Assembly: GCA_013821425.1 (NCBI GenBank)
Contig: JACDGV010000011.1
Location: 1-64,000, forward strand
DNA length: 64,000 bases
Origin: Nitrosospira sp.
GTDB lineage: Bacteria; Pseudomonadota; Gammaproteobacteria; Burkholderiales; Nitrosomonadaceae
Direction: 5' to 3'
In this document: piece by piece, positions 43,672-53,744 of the stretch
Layout: each line of letters starts with the position of its first letter
How positions within the stretch are numbered: the first letter of the stretch is position 1
Position numbers and translations under genes: made by a program
Notes under the pieces: generated by a model
The model's database searches: none
Told to the model about the DNA's origin: nothing
The model's input: only the letters and a program-made list of their open reading frames with translations

Positions 43672-44863
43672 TGGGCGCCTCGTTTGGCCGCTCGTTGCCA
43701 GATACGATGTATTCTTCCGCGAGGTTCATCCGCAAAAGTTCCCAAGGTTTCAAGAGTACGGAAACCAGTCTCCCCTCGGCGTTGCACAGCAACCGATCTG
43801 GCCCAAGGATGCGAGATCCGCCGAGGAGCGTATCTACCCCGACAGTCGAACGGACCCCGATCTGGACGCCCAGGGCGAATTCGGGAAGGGGGAGATCCTC
43901 CTCGCGCGTGCTTATCTGGAGAATAGCCGTATCCTCGACATAGTCCACGCCCGCGGTGTCATCGATAGCTTCGATCAGTTCGGATATTCTCAGGGCTCTG
44001 CCAAAGGGCCAGCCTTCGCCCGATGGACCCTGGCCTGGCTCCGAGCCGAATCGTTGTTTCAATATATCTCCCAAACCCTTCGACAATTCGCCTTTCGATT
44101 GGCCAGGTTTTGCTGCAAGTTTTACGCGTATAGCCACATTAAGGTAGACAGGTGCTACGACGTGTACACGAGTGGTAAGCAGGCACCGGTTTGTCAGATC
44201 GTCTTTTATTTTTTTTCGGAGGTTTTCCGCTTCATCATCGGACACATTACCGTTTGGCACGACAACGACGCTTACATGAGCGCGGTCACTTGGGGGCGCA
44301 ATTGTAGTGCGAGCCGTTTCGAGATTAATGGAAGGTACAGCCTGCGTCCGAACGGCCAAGCTGTATCCGCTGTATTGGCGCGCAGCCTCGCGCGCAAATC
44401 GCTCGAAATCCTCGGTAGTGACCGCGCATTCGTTGCGTGTGAGTTCTCCGACCACGTACTTGATCGCCTTATCCAAATGGCCGGGGCTTGCTTGAATAAC
44501 CGCACAGTCAATTTCTTTTCCCAAATCGGCTGGGCAGTTTTCGGTGATCGTCTTCCATCCTTCCCACCCCGTACCCATCAATAATTTCAGAAACTCGATC
44601 TTGCTATCGGGAGTCAACCCTTCCCATTTTGGGCCTCCCAGCAATTTTAGAAACTGCAGCTGGCTTGCGGGCGTAACGCGGCCCAAGCGGTAGACGAGTA
44701 TCTCGGTAAAGTAGGCCAGGAGTTCTATAAGCGTGATGCCGGGATCGGACGGATTATGGTTTGTCCATTCCGGCGCAAGTGTCGGCAACAGGGTAACGGC
44801 TTCTCCCACGAGATCGTCGAACGTCCGGTCATCAAGACTCGGTATCGGCACGCTCATGCTCAT
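43664..44863 (-). CDS. eCIS baseplate J-like protein (smaller)
   Basis: 399 residues from the ATG at 44863 (GGAGAG upstream; MSMSVPIPSLDD). The upstream extension to 44998 lacks family features. The N-terminus with FDDLVGEAVTLLPTLAPEWT and NPSDPGITLIELLAYFTEIL is typical of baseplate assembly J / gp6-type wedge proteins, as is the C-terminal VDYVEDTAI region. Lies 88 bases after the larger J-like gene and before tail protein I. Confidence 0.88.
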   Translation of the reverse strand: MSMSVPIPSLDDRTFDDLVGEAVTLLPTLAPEWTNHNPSDPGITLIELLAYFTEILVYRLGRVTPASQLQFLKLLGGPKWEGLTPDSKIEFLKLLMGTGWEGWKTITENCPADLGKEIDCAVIQASPGHLDKAIKYVVGELTRNECAVTTEDFERFAREAARQYSGYSLAVRTQAVPSINLETARTTIAPPSDRAHVSVVVVPNGNVSDDEAENLRKKIKDDLTNRCLLTTRVHVVAPVYLNVAIRVKLAAKPGQSKGELSKGLGDILKQRFGSEPGQGPSGEGWPFGRALRISELIEAIDDTAGVDYVEDTAILQISTREEDLPLPEFALGVQIGVRSTVGVDTLLGGSRILGPDRLLCNAEGRLVSVLLKPWELLRMNLAEEYIVSGNERPNEAPNE

Positions 44864-44951
44864 GGGAACTCTCCATGGGGAGTGCGTTCCGACTGACGCG
44901 ATAGCGCGCCAAGCGCACTTCGACTCATGCACAAGCGTTCGGCGCCTGAGG

Positions 44952-47900
44952 CTAGACGTGTCGACATAAATGAATCTCGTGCGTGCCGGAACAAACAAGA
45001 AAGTTTTGCGCGGACAATAATCCAGGACGATCTTCTACGCTATGCAGTTCTAAACTACGGATGTGATCTAATCCTTCTATGGCGCCGAGCAAAGGGTAAA
45101 TATCGGATGTATGAGGCACATCGCCGAATCGCCAGCCCTGCCCGTCCACTCCACCGGTAACCGGATGGAGAAAACGGTCTAGCTGTTTTTCGCATTCAGC
45201 CAGCGTGCCTGCCATTGAATAATCCGTACCCCACACGATTTCCGCGACCACGCATATGCTGACGTATTCCGGTTCAAGTACGATCAGATCTACTCCGATC
45301 GGGCGCCGGTCGTCAAGAAATAACCTGACATTTTTTAGCAGTTCGAGCGAAGGGCGAGGCCGGCGCTCGACGCTATGAGGTACGACAATTACGCTGACCA
45401 CCCCGGGTTCCGTTTTATCTTCGCGTGGATCGCGAAGCAGATCACGGGCTGAGGCACAAGCCGCTCGGGCAACCTCGGGCGATGCCTTGCGCGCCAGTTC
45501 TGCATAGTCATCCATCGAAATTGCCCGCCCGCGGTGCCGGAGCCAGGCGGTGGCTCCACGGCTGAGCGAATCAGGGCTCTCCTGGTCCTGCCCACCCCTC
45601 GCGGGCTCCAGATTCCTTGCCGAGTCCACATAAGGTATCGTCGTTCGCAACTGTGCAACTTTTCCTGCCGGCAGGTTACCGCGTCGGCCTCCTCCGGTAT
45701 GGTATTCGTGCAACCGGAGGTTATTGGCCCCCGCCGGAGGAATGGCACCATTTTTGCCGTCCCCGAATGAGATGCGGCCAGTGAGGCGGTCGAGGATATA
45801 GTGACGTGAATGCGAATCAGAAGTGGAAAAATCCTCGACCTCGGACCAGGGAATCCATACTTCGTTGACGATTTTGGCCATCCTGATGAGCTCGAACTCA
45901 TACCCTGTTTCCTCGCTTCGCTCTGTTCCTGCTTGCTTGCGAGCCTGGCCGCCACGTTCGCGTACTTCCACCTCCATTTTGCCAATTATGGGCTTGTACA
46001 GTGTGTTAAATGCCTGGTTGGCCCGGCCGTTGCTCGATCCAAGAAGTTCATTCCGCAGTCGAAGCGTTTGCGAGCCGAAGACGGTATTGAGTAGCAGCCG
46101 TTGAGGATAGAGGGGCTGATCTTCTGGCGTCTCGATATCCCAGAGGATGCGAAGCCAAAAAAAGTGGTGCGCCACGTCGAGGCTCGAGCCAATCCATTTG
46201 GAAATGTCATCGGGTAGCTGAACCTCGATGATGCCGGGATCACGCAGTCCCTGCGTCGAATCGCTGACATTGCACTCATGCCACCCGCACGCTGTGCGCG
46301 CTTGCCACCGTGGCGTTGCGGCTGCTTGCATACGCGTATTCGGGCCGACCCCGCGCTGCCGGCCGGCATCGAATGGCACGGCATAAAAACTGATCGTCCG
46401 GCCTGCCAGTTGCGCGTTGGTTTGCGGATTCTGAACTTTCAGGCTCAGGTAAAGCATCACGCCTTTTTCCTTGGGCGAGGGAAAGGGATTAAATGACAGG
46501 GCCAGCGCGGGATCGACTTTGTTGTACTCAAAATTGCTTTCGACGATGAGGTAACGGGGCTTTGCCGGGCCAAACGTCGCAACGGAATTGATCTGCATTG
46601 TCGCGATAGAGGGTGGATTGACCGCATGAATATCGCCAGGTCGCGGGGGAATGCCATCCGCCATATAGTGGCCGCCAGTCAGCCGCGCACGCACCCAGTG
46701 ACCTTCCCTTCCATTGATCGTTGTCAGTACCGGATCGCGCGGCGTGATTAATTCGATCTCTCCGTCCTGTGTCAGCGAGCGTGTGCCATCCACGCAGTCC
46801 AATTCTACCCATCCACTCGCGGTGTGACTTTCCCAGCGCAGCTTCGGAGAGCCTTTTCTGCTTACCGCCGGAATCGGCGAATCAACGGCTCCCGTCGGGT
46901 TCGTCAGCTTAATGTCGATAACAACTCTTGTGCCGGGGTTGGCGAAGCTTTCCGATAGGATATAAAAGACTTCCCCAAAGCGGGGCCGTTCTCCAAGCGG
47001 GTAGAAGTCACGGCTTATATCCAGCGGAACGCCGCCTTGATATGCTCCGGCGGCTTGGACAGCGTTGAGAGTGCTATACCCCGTTATGGCGACGCCCGTA
47101 ATTGATGCCGGATGCTTCTTCGCCTCGTTGGGCAGAGGCTGCGCGAGGTTACTCGGACGCAGGCGGCACGTTAGCCACGGCACCGTTTCATCGAGAATTG
47201 TAAAGCTTGGCCATTTTTCCGGTGGAATAAAGACGAGTTCACCGCTTTGGGTCAGGCCCTCGCTGGTATCTGATTCTGGTTGTAGCAAAACAAAACCTTT
47301 TTCAGACTCATACCCCCATTCGATCCCTTGCTCAGGGGTTATGGCAGAATCATGATCCAATTCAAATTCGAGTTTTAACCGGGTGACCTTGGGGAAACCG
47401 ATGATATCTGGTGCTCCGATATGCATCGCCCGAACCAGCGGGCCGGCATCAGAGAGGAGAGAAGGTTTGGTGAAGCCCGACGCCGACTCCACAGACACCA
47501 TGCTGCTGACATTGGCTTGGACCAGACGTCGTGGGTCTACTGCCACTGCGTGTTCGGGCTCTGCCTGCACAAGCGGCAAATCCCTTTCGCTTTCAAATAT
47601 TACCGCTTGGCCTCCGTCTTCTGCCGGGGCTGTAACCTGTGTATATTTGGGCACGACTGCGCTAAAGATCTGTTGCGACTTTACTGTTTTGAAGGAGAGT
47701 GGCACCCTCGCTGGAGTAGCCGGGGCCGGCCGGGCGCCTAACATACTCAGGTAAGCGCCGCGGTGACTATCCGGAATCCGATTAAGGCGATGGGTCAATA
47801 TCTCGCAGTAACGTGCAAAAACATTTACCAGCGCATCTTTGAGGGAATCAGTGCCGGCAGGGGCAAAACCGTGCTCGTCCAATTTGCGCGATACGTGAGC

Positions 47901-47960
47901 GGCAATTTCGGTCTCCGAGAGAAGTTTCTCGCATACCAAGGGGGGCTTCGAAATACTCAT
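44952..47960 (-). CDS. eCIS large baseplate J-like protein (Afp11-like)
   Basis: 1002 residues. N-terminus with DALVNVFARYCEILTHRLNR and a J-like organisation; central beta-rich domains; C-terminal part with GRISFGDGKNGAIPPAGANN, the TAWLRHRGRAISMDDYAELA segment and VSVIVVPH, all characteristic of the long baseplate wedge proteins of eCIS. Start overlaps the stop of the gp25 gene by 4 bases. The length is near that of Afp11 and Pvc11. Confidence 0.9.
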   Translation of the reverse strand: MSISKPPLVCEKLLSETEIAAHVSRKLDEHGFAPAGTDSLKDALVNVFARYCEILTHRLNRIPDSHRGAYLSMLGARPAPATPARVPLSFKTVKSQQIFSAVVPKYTQVTAPAEDGGQAVIFESERDLPLVQAEPEHAVAVDPRRLVQANVSSMVSVESASGFTKPSLLSDAGPLVRAMHIGAPDIIGFPKVTRLKLEFELDHDSAITPEQGIEWGYESEKGFVLLQPESDTSEGLTQSGELVFIPPEKWPSFTILDETVPWLTCRLRPSNLAQPLPNEAKKHPASITGVAITGYSTLNAVQAAGAYQGGVPLDISRDFYPLGERPRFGEVFYILSESFANPGTRVVIDIKLTNPTGAVDSPIPAVSRKGSPKLRWESHTASGWVELDCVDGTRSLTQDGEIELITPRDPVLTTINGREGHWVRARLTGGHYMADGIPPRPGDIHAVNPPSIATMQINSVATFGPAKPRYLIVESNFEYNKVDPALALSFNPFPSPKEKGVMLYLSLKVQNPQTNAQLAGRTISFYAVPFDAGRQRGVGPNTRMQAAATPRWQARTACGWHECNVSDSTQGLRDPGIIEVQLPDDISKWIGSSLDVAHHFFWLRILWDIETPEDQPLYPQRLLLNTVFGSQTLRLRNELLGSSNGRANQAFNTLYKPIIGKMEVEVRERGGQARKQAGTERSEETGYEFELIRMAKIVNEVWIPWSEVEDFSTSDSHSRHYILDRLTGRISFGDGKNGAIPPAGANNLRLHEYHTGGGRRGNLPAGKVAQLRTTIPYVDSARNLEPARGGQDQESPDSLSRGATAWLRHRGRAISMDDYAELARKASPEVARAACASARDLLRDPREDKTEPGVVSVIVVPHSVERRPRPSLELLKNVRLFLDDRRPIGVDLIVLEPEYVSICVVAEIVWGTDYSMAGTLAECEKQLDRFLHPVTGGVDGQGWRFGDVPHTSDIYPLLGAIEGLDHIRSLELHSVEDRPGLLSAQNFLVCSGTHEIHLCRHV

Positions 47961-48373
47961 GTAAGCGGTCTATCGAGGTAGAAGGGATAAACGAGGTTGA
48001 AGCGGCTGTCGGTTGTGCGAACTCGATAATCGATAAAAATCAATAATTGCTCACCCCGGGCTCCACCGGAGGATGTTTCTACGCCAAGCACTTCTATTCT
48101 GGGTTCCCAATTTTTTAGTGCCTCGCTCACCTCGAACTGGACTAAAGCATGTGTTGTACTGTTGTTCACAGCGAATACCAGTTCGCTGAGTCCGGTACCG
48201 AAGGTGGGCCGCATGGCTCTCTCGCCTTTGGCGGTCGATAATATGATCAGGATGGATTGCCGGACGCTTTCCTCATACTCGGCAACAGAAAAACGATTTG
48301 ATTCTCCGGTTGGTGACCCGTCGGCCGCCACTACGGGGAATCCCCAACCGACGCCAAGAATGGGTATTCGCAT
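47957..48373 (-). CDS. eCIS gp25-like baseplate protein
   Basis: 138 residues. GPW/gp25 signature: a C-terminal-strand segment and RQSILIILSTAKGERAMRPT followed by FGTGLSELVFAVNN, the EPR-like core that clamps the sheath to the baseplate. Overlaps the next gene by 4 bases. Confidence 0.92.
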   Translation of the reverse strand: MRIPILGVGWGFPVVAADGSPTGESNRFSVAEYEESVRQSILIILSTAKGERAMRPTFGTGLSELVFAVNNSTTHALVQFEVSEALKNWEPRIEVLGVETSSGGARGEQLLIFIDYRVRTTDSRFNLVYPFYLDRPLT

Positions 48374-48438
48374 AATTTTGCCTCGCTGACCTTTTTCCGA
48401 TGCTCAACTATCGAAACGTGTGGAATCCATCTTTTGTA

Positions 48439-49086
48439 TCAATTTATATTAACCAATGCACCCTTGATATTGGTCTGTGCATTTGCTTCGATCTTGATTT
48501 GCGAGTTGGCTGTGATATCTACATTGGCCCGGGATTTCAGTTCGATGCCCACGGCGCTCAAGGTGATTTTTCCGCTTTGAGACGTTATTGAGATGTCTCC
48601 TGCTGCCTCGATCAAGATCTTGTTTCCCGAGGTCTCGATTGTTATTTTGTTATTGCCAGTCTTATCGATGATCTCAATACTCTCCGATCCCGAGCGATCG
48701 CAAAGACGGATGACATGGCCGCTGCGCGACTTGATGCCACGGTTATTATTTGCCCCATCCGAGTTGTTTTCATGCGCCTGATCTTTGCCGTTCCATAGAG
48801 AACCCACCACATACGGATGTTCGATACTGCCATGCTCGAAGGCGACCAGGACTTCGTCATCTACCTCGGGCAAAAAGTATATGCCGCGGCCATTGCCGGC
48901 CATGGGAGTCGCCACGCGTGCCCAGTTGCTGTCCTCATCTGGACTCAACCAGGGAAAGCGTACCTTGACTCGATGCATGTTATCCGGATCCTGATTGTTT
49001 GTTACGATGCCAACCACAATCCCATAACATTTGCTATCCGTATTTTGATAGGCGAGCAAACCGCCCAGTATGTCTGCATGGTTCAT
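48439..49086 (-). CDS. eCIS spike protein (gpV / gp5-VgrG-like)
   Basis: 215 residues. An OB-fold domain (about 20-105: GIVVGIVTNNQDPDNMHRVK, RVKVRFPWLS, GIYFLPEVDDEVLVAFEHG) is followed by a repetitive beta-prism needle (about 125-215) with alternating I/K/T repeats such as ITIETSGNKILIEAAGDISI. It forms the trimeric spike under the tube. It overlaps the hub gene by 4 bases. No PAAR gene follows in the train; see DUF4280 at 12138. Confidence 0.92.
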   Translation of the reverse strand: MNHADILGGLLAYQNTDSKCYGIVVGIVTNNQDPDNMHRVKVRFPWLSPDEDSNWARVATPMAGNGRGIYFLPEVDDEVLVAFEHGSIEHPYVVGSLWNGKDQAHENNSDGANNNRGIKSRSGHVIRLCDRSGSESIEIIDKTGNNKITIETSGNKILIEAAGDISITSQSGKITLSAVGIELKSRANVDITANSQIKIEANAQTNIKGALVNIN

Positions 49087-50156
49087 GTTGCATTTCTCCG
49101 TGCAAAAATGGCCGTGCGGTACCCCTTACTCATTGAAAAGCGATGATCAGCGGAACAGACGTAATAGGGACCGCTGAACCGAACCCCAATTCCTTCGACA
49201 TTGACCACCGTTCCAGCCCGTAAGCGTGGGTCGCCGATGCATAATCCTTCGGCTCTAATGTAGTCAAGTGCTACCTCAGAGAGTGCCTGCTTCGCCAGTT
49301 GATCCGCCTCGTCCTGACTTTGCACGGGCATGGTGACTCGGGTACCTCCGGTACCTGAAAAACGTTCACGAACATTTGCGGGGCCTGAAACCGTTCCTCC
49401 CATCTTTCGGGGTTCTTCCCCGGCGGACGAACGTGCAACGATTTCTTTCTTTTCTTTTGGGTTCCAGCCGCGTACGGTGAATTCTTCTATTTGACTCATT
49501 GTTGTCATTCGTGGGCGGAATTCAAGCAATTCAATATCTCTTCTCAATGTAAGCGTGGCTTCTTCCTGGATCTTGCGGGGACGGAACAGGAGCGTGCGAT
49601 CATTTATGACCAGCTCGTATCCAATAAGACGGGCGCGTCCGATCAGGAAATCGTAATCGGTCTGGTTGTGTTGCAACACATACGGCAACACAACTCCGGT
49701 GTCTTCCGTTTCAGCCTGTAACGTTGCTTGCGTCGCCAATTGGTTTGCTATGGCGCTGTCCTTCAGATTGGTGTATGACCTGGTTTTTCGTTGCCGCATC
49801 AACCTGTGCCGCCGGTCATACCCTCGCACGGTAAGAATAGGTGTACGTCCTTCAGGAAAGTATGGCTCAAGTGCGGTGATCTCCCCACTAAAAAGTGTTT
49901 CAAGATGATTGTGATATCCCATAGTAATTTTGACCGGGTTGCCTTCCTGAAATAGCTCGTCGTCTATCCACTTTACTTTCGATTCCGCCGAATTCCATGC
50001 GGAAATCGAGAGTGCAAACATGCTCATGGCATCCACATCATCAAGCACCTGAAGGGAGATCAGATCAGCGGTAATTGCATCAATCGATTTCTCGGAACCG
50101 TTGATATGGACGCCGAATTCCGGTGTGAGTGTTTCGAATTCGTCTCTGGCGGTCAT
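49083..50156 (-). CDS. eCIS hub protein (phage late control D / gp27-like)
   Basis: 357 residues from the ATG at 50156 (MTARDEFETLTPEFGVHING), 16 bases after the LysM gene; the longer frame to 50255 would overlap that gene. Features of the gpD family: EGNPVKITMGYHNHLETLFS, ILTVRGYDRRHRLMRQRKTR, NQTDYDFLIGRARLIGYELV. It forms the hub ring joining the spike and inner tube. Confidence 0.9.
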   Translation of the reverse strand: MTARDEFETLTPEFGVHINGSEKSIDAITADLISLQVLDDVDAMSMFALSISAWNSAESKVKWIDDELFQEGNPVKITMGYHNHLETLFSGEITALEPYFPEGRTPILTVRGYDRRHRLMRQRKTRSYTNLKDSAIANQLATQATLQAETEDTGVVLPYVLQHNQTDYDFLIGRARLIGYELVINDRTLLFRPRKIQEEATLTLRRDIELLEFRPRMTTMSQIEEFTVRGWNPKEKKEIVARSSAGEEPRKMGGTVSGPANVRERFSGTGGTRVTMPVQSQDEADQLAKQALSEVALDYIRAEGLCIGDPRLRAGTVVNVEGIGVRFSGPYYVCSADHRFSMSKGYRTAIFARRNAT

Positions 50157-50172
50157 CGCAATGTTTACCTTT

Positions 50173-50901
50173 TCACGCGTTGCGAATAGCAGGCAATACG
50201 AGCACGGCACCCGGATTAAGGTCCGCCGGATTGTCGATGCCATTAGCCAAAGCAATGGGCCGCCACTTGCCAGGGTCGCCGTATTCGTGCATTGCTATGG
50301 AGGCCAGTGTCTGGCCGCGCTTAACCACCCACACCTTGGCGACATCGGCCGACATTAAATTTTGATCTTTCAGGTCCTGTGTATTTGGTGTCCACGCTTT
50401 GAATGTACAAGTTGCGGTAGCGCGGACCGGGGTGCCGTTCTCCAAAAAAAGATTGAACTGCAAAGCCAGGTTTTCCAATACACCTTGAAAAAACCCCTTC
50501 ATGTTCCCCATTTTGCCCCATGTGAGCCTACATACCGGGGGTCGATGCTTGGTATCTATGACGTGAGTTAGCTTAATCAGCCTGTCCGTAACCTCACGTA
50601 CGCTCTTCTTTTCTTCACGTGGACGGTCGTTATCATACGAATCCAGGAACAATTCGACATTAAGTGTGCTAGGTTCGATGGCGCCAGCATGATGGAGCTC
50701 TGGGGAATCACGTTTTGTTACTCCCTGAGGCGGCCATGCAACGGTGCGTGTTACTGTCAAACGGTTGGGATTGAACATCTTCACACCGTTATTTTTGAAG
50801 TCGCTACTGCAGATAATTTTGTTGTCGAAATTAGTAGGATTGAACTGAGGAAGCCCGGCGCCTGGTTCTTCAGCCAGAATCTCCAGTTGTGCTACATCCA
50901 T
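50173..50901 (-). CDS. eCIS LysM-type tail protein (Afp7/gp53-like)
   Basis: 242 residues. An N-terminal domain (about 1-185: SELHH-like loop, VELFLDSYDNDRP, CRLTWGKMGNMKGFF) typical of Afp7 is followed by a C-terminal LysM domain (about 190-238, WVVKRGQTLASIAMHEYGDP). In tail-like machines the LysM part is a structural joint between baseplate and tube rather than a wall binder. Overlaps the preceding gene by 10 bases. Confidence 0.88.
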   Translation of the reverse strand: MDVAQLEILAEEPGAGLPQFNPTNFDNKIICSSDFKNNGVKMFNPNRLTVTRTVAWPPQGVTKRDSPELHHAGAIEPSTLNVELFLDSYDNDRPREEKKSVREVTDRLIKLTHVIDTKHRPPVCRLTWGKMGNMKGFFQGVLENLALQFNLFLENGTPVRATATCTFKAWTPNTQDLKDQNLMSADVAKVWVVKRGQTLASIAMHEYGDPGKWRPIALANGIDNPADLNPGAVLVLPAIRNA

Positions 50902-53705
50902 TTTGTCAGTCCTCGTCTTTCCTGCTCAATCACAAGCTGCTCTGCCATAATCCGCCAGGTTTGCTCAGCGATTTCCTCTGGATCAATTACTCCTGAATCG
51001 GGCTTGGCAGCAGATCCCATTTGATCAGGCGAGCCTCGTGTATTGGCTTGGGCTGACTCTTCATTCGACGGCGATACCAAGCCATAATGTTCCTGGGGAG
51101 GAGCCGGATGAGGGATAATGTTGCTTGCTTTATCCGGATTACGCATGAGCTTGTTCTCCGCACGCCGCACGATTGCAAGTGGCCGCTCGCTATTTCCTTG
51201 TACCCCAGGACTATGCTGCGCTGTTAACCCATGAACAGGAGCAATGGCAAATCGGTAGATGGACGCATGAGCTTCAGCGGTTTTTGCGATGTTCGAATTA
51301 CTTAGGCTCATGCGTGCAGTTTCGGCCGGCAGTGTAGGCGCCCGCATAGTTTGCCTCGACACTGCATAGGGTAATCTCATAGGCATCAAACCCGGACCAG
51401 CGTGTAAACGCTGAATCATGGTCCGGGAGACTGAAGCGGTGGGGGACACATTTAAGATTGTGGGGAGCAGACGGGCCGCGGGTTTGAGGAGGACAGCTAC
51501 AGCGTGAGGGGCGTTTTTTTTTGGCTGAAAATCCGTCGGTGTTATGGAAGTTGCTCCCTGGCTACCATCGATAACGTCCCGGCTGTTCGTGGTAGTTATT
51601 TGTTCGTTGGAATTGCTGATGATGTTAGCTAGTGAAAAGTCTGTTGACGGAGTTTGACCTGCTTTCCGCAAGATATAAGGAGCACTCGGTCCCGTATGGT
51701 ATCTACCTGGCGTTGCTGCGCCGGAGCCTGCAATAGCGTCGCGCCAAAGGTGTAACGTCCCGGAACGGTTTTGACCGCCTACGACGCGCGGGGCGTAAGT
51801 TCCTGATGCCACCGCTTCTAATTGTCTGCGCAATATGGGTCTTGATGGATGAATAGTCCGATGAAATGGTAGAGGCGCAGGTAGCAGCAGTGCTGATTCA
51901 TTAGACTCCGTGGCATAATGCCGCGTGCTGAACCTCTCGATAGGCGGACGGGTTGATATTGCATTACGATGCACGGCTAAGGGATCTGTTTTGTCTGGTA
52001 AGCGTTGCACGGCGGGTTGACTCACTGTGACATAAGTACGAAGTCCTGATTCCAAGTCGTGCATATTATGTGCGGACCCCGACCCCAACTCGGCATCGGG
52101 GATAGTGTGGTTTGCAGGCGATGAAATGCGCTTCGCTATAACAGCGGATGCCAAACCATTCCTTGTGCCAGCAGTGCGCTGTACGAATGTTTCACGTAAT
52201 CCCAGGGCTCCATGGCATAGTCGCGCCGATTGCCCATGAGTTTGCTTCCGTTGAAGCGACTGCTGCCGAGGTAATGCAGGGGGCGGAAGGAAATCGCCTG
52301 CAGTGCCAGGAAGGGAATGAGAAGCGGGCAACGCCGATCCTGTCGTGAGAGAAAGCGCTGCCCGATGAAGCGGTATATTCCCTGGCAAATCCTGAGCGCC
52401 GGCCCCGCTGCCAGTGGCAGGCAAATATTGTGTTGAGCGACGCAACACATGACCTATAAGGGTTGGAGAGGCTGGAACACTATTGCCGGTCTGGGGGTTC
52501 CCTGCTGGAGAAAGGCTAAGGAGCCCTGGGCTTTGCGATTCAGGCGCAGCATCTGGTGTTAATCGAGACCCAGCCAGAATATGGATCGGGACTTGCCGGG
52601 GCGCAGCCTTCCTTTCAGAAAGATTGCGGTGTACGGGACTTCTTCTAATCGTCTCCGAGATCGCGGGCAGGCCTGCCGGACGCAGCTCTGGATGTAAGGA
52701 TTTTTCCGCCTGGCCTGAGCCGAGGGCTTGCGATTGTCTTAGAAGGACCATTGAACTCGGGGTTGCTGGGCCTTGCGTTAAGGGGACATGCTGATAAATC
52801 TGTAAGTCAGCTGGGTGCTGAGATACAACTAGTGCCGTACGAGCCAACACGCTCCTTGAAGTAACGCCTGATAAGGATGGCTTCCCTCTGCCTACATGTA
52901 TCGGATCCGCGGTGGGAAGTAGTAGGGGTGGCGCTGCCCCGGTGGATAATGACGCTCGAGCGAGTGAGGTGGCATGAGCAAACGGCCGGGAGGGGTCGAG
53001 AAGCGTTATCTTCCCTGCAATTTGCTTCAAAGACCTGATAGGTGATGGCTCATATTCGTGTGCCGGTCCGGAAACCCCGCGGGTGGATGCTAATCGGCGG
53101 ATGGAGCCATACTCTGGAGCAATGGCAAGCGAAAGACCGAGCTCTTTGCGGGACGTCAGCTTGGGGCCACCTTTATCTGGCGAGCTATTTCCGCCGATCA
53201 GGCTACCTGAGGCGGGCACGTCGGGCGCGACAATTGATCGCCTGAGAGGAAAGGGAGAGTCTCCCTTTCCGAGCGGCACTTTCCTGGACAGCATGGAACG
53301 GGTAGCTTCGCCAATAGGTGCAGTCGATAGCGCGCCGGGACCAAAGCTTCCCACGGTCCTCCGAGCCACCACATCGTCCGAGCGTGAGTGCCGTGTGGGC
53401 AGAAGCTCGGGCAAGTCATGCTTCGTCGCTACGCTCCTGTAGCGTTGCCTTCCATATTGACTGGGCGCAAAAACAAATCCGATGGTATTGGCTCGGGACC
53501 CGCCTTGATTGACTCGACGGCCAATCATGCCATTTGCAAATGATGAGTGGCGGTTGTATATCGTCAGCAAACCATTTTGCCTTCGGTGCATAACCTGATT
53601 GCTCGTGGAAAGATTGGCGCTAGTATGACTTTCCCATGTCCTGAAGCCGAGTGATCCGGGATTTCTCCAGGAATTGTTCTGCTCAGGTGTTGGCGAATCT
53701 TGCAT
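50892..53705 (-). CDS. Large disordered eCIS protein of unknown role
   Basis: 937 residues dominated by Ser, Pro, Arg, Thr, Gly and Ala, with short motifs such as LPxxR and few long helices, so mostly disordered. The C-terminal 40 residues are different: an acidic amphipathic helix (IDPEEIAEQTWRIMAEQLVI) ending ERRGLTKWM, a tail also seen in shorter proteins at this position of other eCIS loci. It lies between the tube gene and the LysM gene, where phages encode the tape measure. No typical tape-measure gene (Afp14-like) was found elsewhere in the train. Base composition matches its neighbours. Confidence 0.7.
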   Translation of the reverse strand: MQDSPTPEQNNSWRNPGSLGFRTWESHTSANLSTSNQVMHRRQNGLLTIYNRHSSFANGMIGRRVNQGGSRANTIGFVFAPSQYGRQRYRSVATKHDLPELLPTRHSRSDDVVARRTVGSFGPGALSTAPIGEATRSMLSRKVPLGKGDSPFPLRRSIVAPDVPASGSLIGGNSSPDKGGPKLTSRKELGLSLAIAPEYGSIRRLASTRGVSGPAHEYEPSPIRSLKQIAGKITLLDPSRPFAHATSLARASLSTGAAPPLLLPTADPIHVGRGKPSLSGVTSRSVLARTALVVSQHPADLQIYQHVPLTQGPATPSSMVLLRQSQALGSGQAEKSLHPELRPAGLPAISETIRRSPVHRNLSERKAAPRQVPIHILAGSRLTPDAAPESQSPGLLSLSPAGNPQTGNSVPASPTLIGHVLRRSTQYLPATGSGAGAQDLPGNIPLHRAALSLTTGSALPASHSLPGTAGDFLPPPALPRQQSLQRKQTHGQSARLCHGALGLRETFVQRTAGTRNGLASAVIAKRISSPANHTIPDAELGSGSAHNMHDLESGLRTYVTVSQPAVQRLPDKTDPLAVHRNAISTRPPIERFSTRHYATESNESALLLPAPLPFHRTIHPSRPILRRQLEAVASGTYAPRVVGGQNRSGTLHLWRDAIAGSGAATPGRYHTGPSAPYILRKAGQTPSTDFSLANIISNSNEQITTTNSRDVIDGSQGATSITPTDFQPKKNAPHAVAVLLKPAARLLPTILNVSPTASVSRTMIQRLHAGPGLMPMRLPYAVSRQTMRAPTLPAETARMSLSNSNIAKTAEAHASIYRFAIAPVHGLTAQHSPGVQGNSERPLAIVRRAENKLMRNPDKASNIIPHPAPPQEHYGLVSPSNEESAQANTRGSPDQMGSAAKPDSGVIDPEEIAEQTWRIMAEQLVIEQERRGLTKWM

Positions 53706-53744
53706 ATCGTCTTAATGAGTTTATTTCAGATTATGATGCGATCT

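Noticed and set aside
48439-49086. Type VI secretion VgrG
   Set aside because: The spike is a short gpV-type protein and no TssB/C/J/L/M genes are present.
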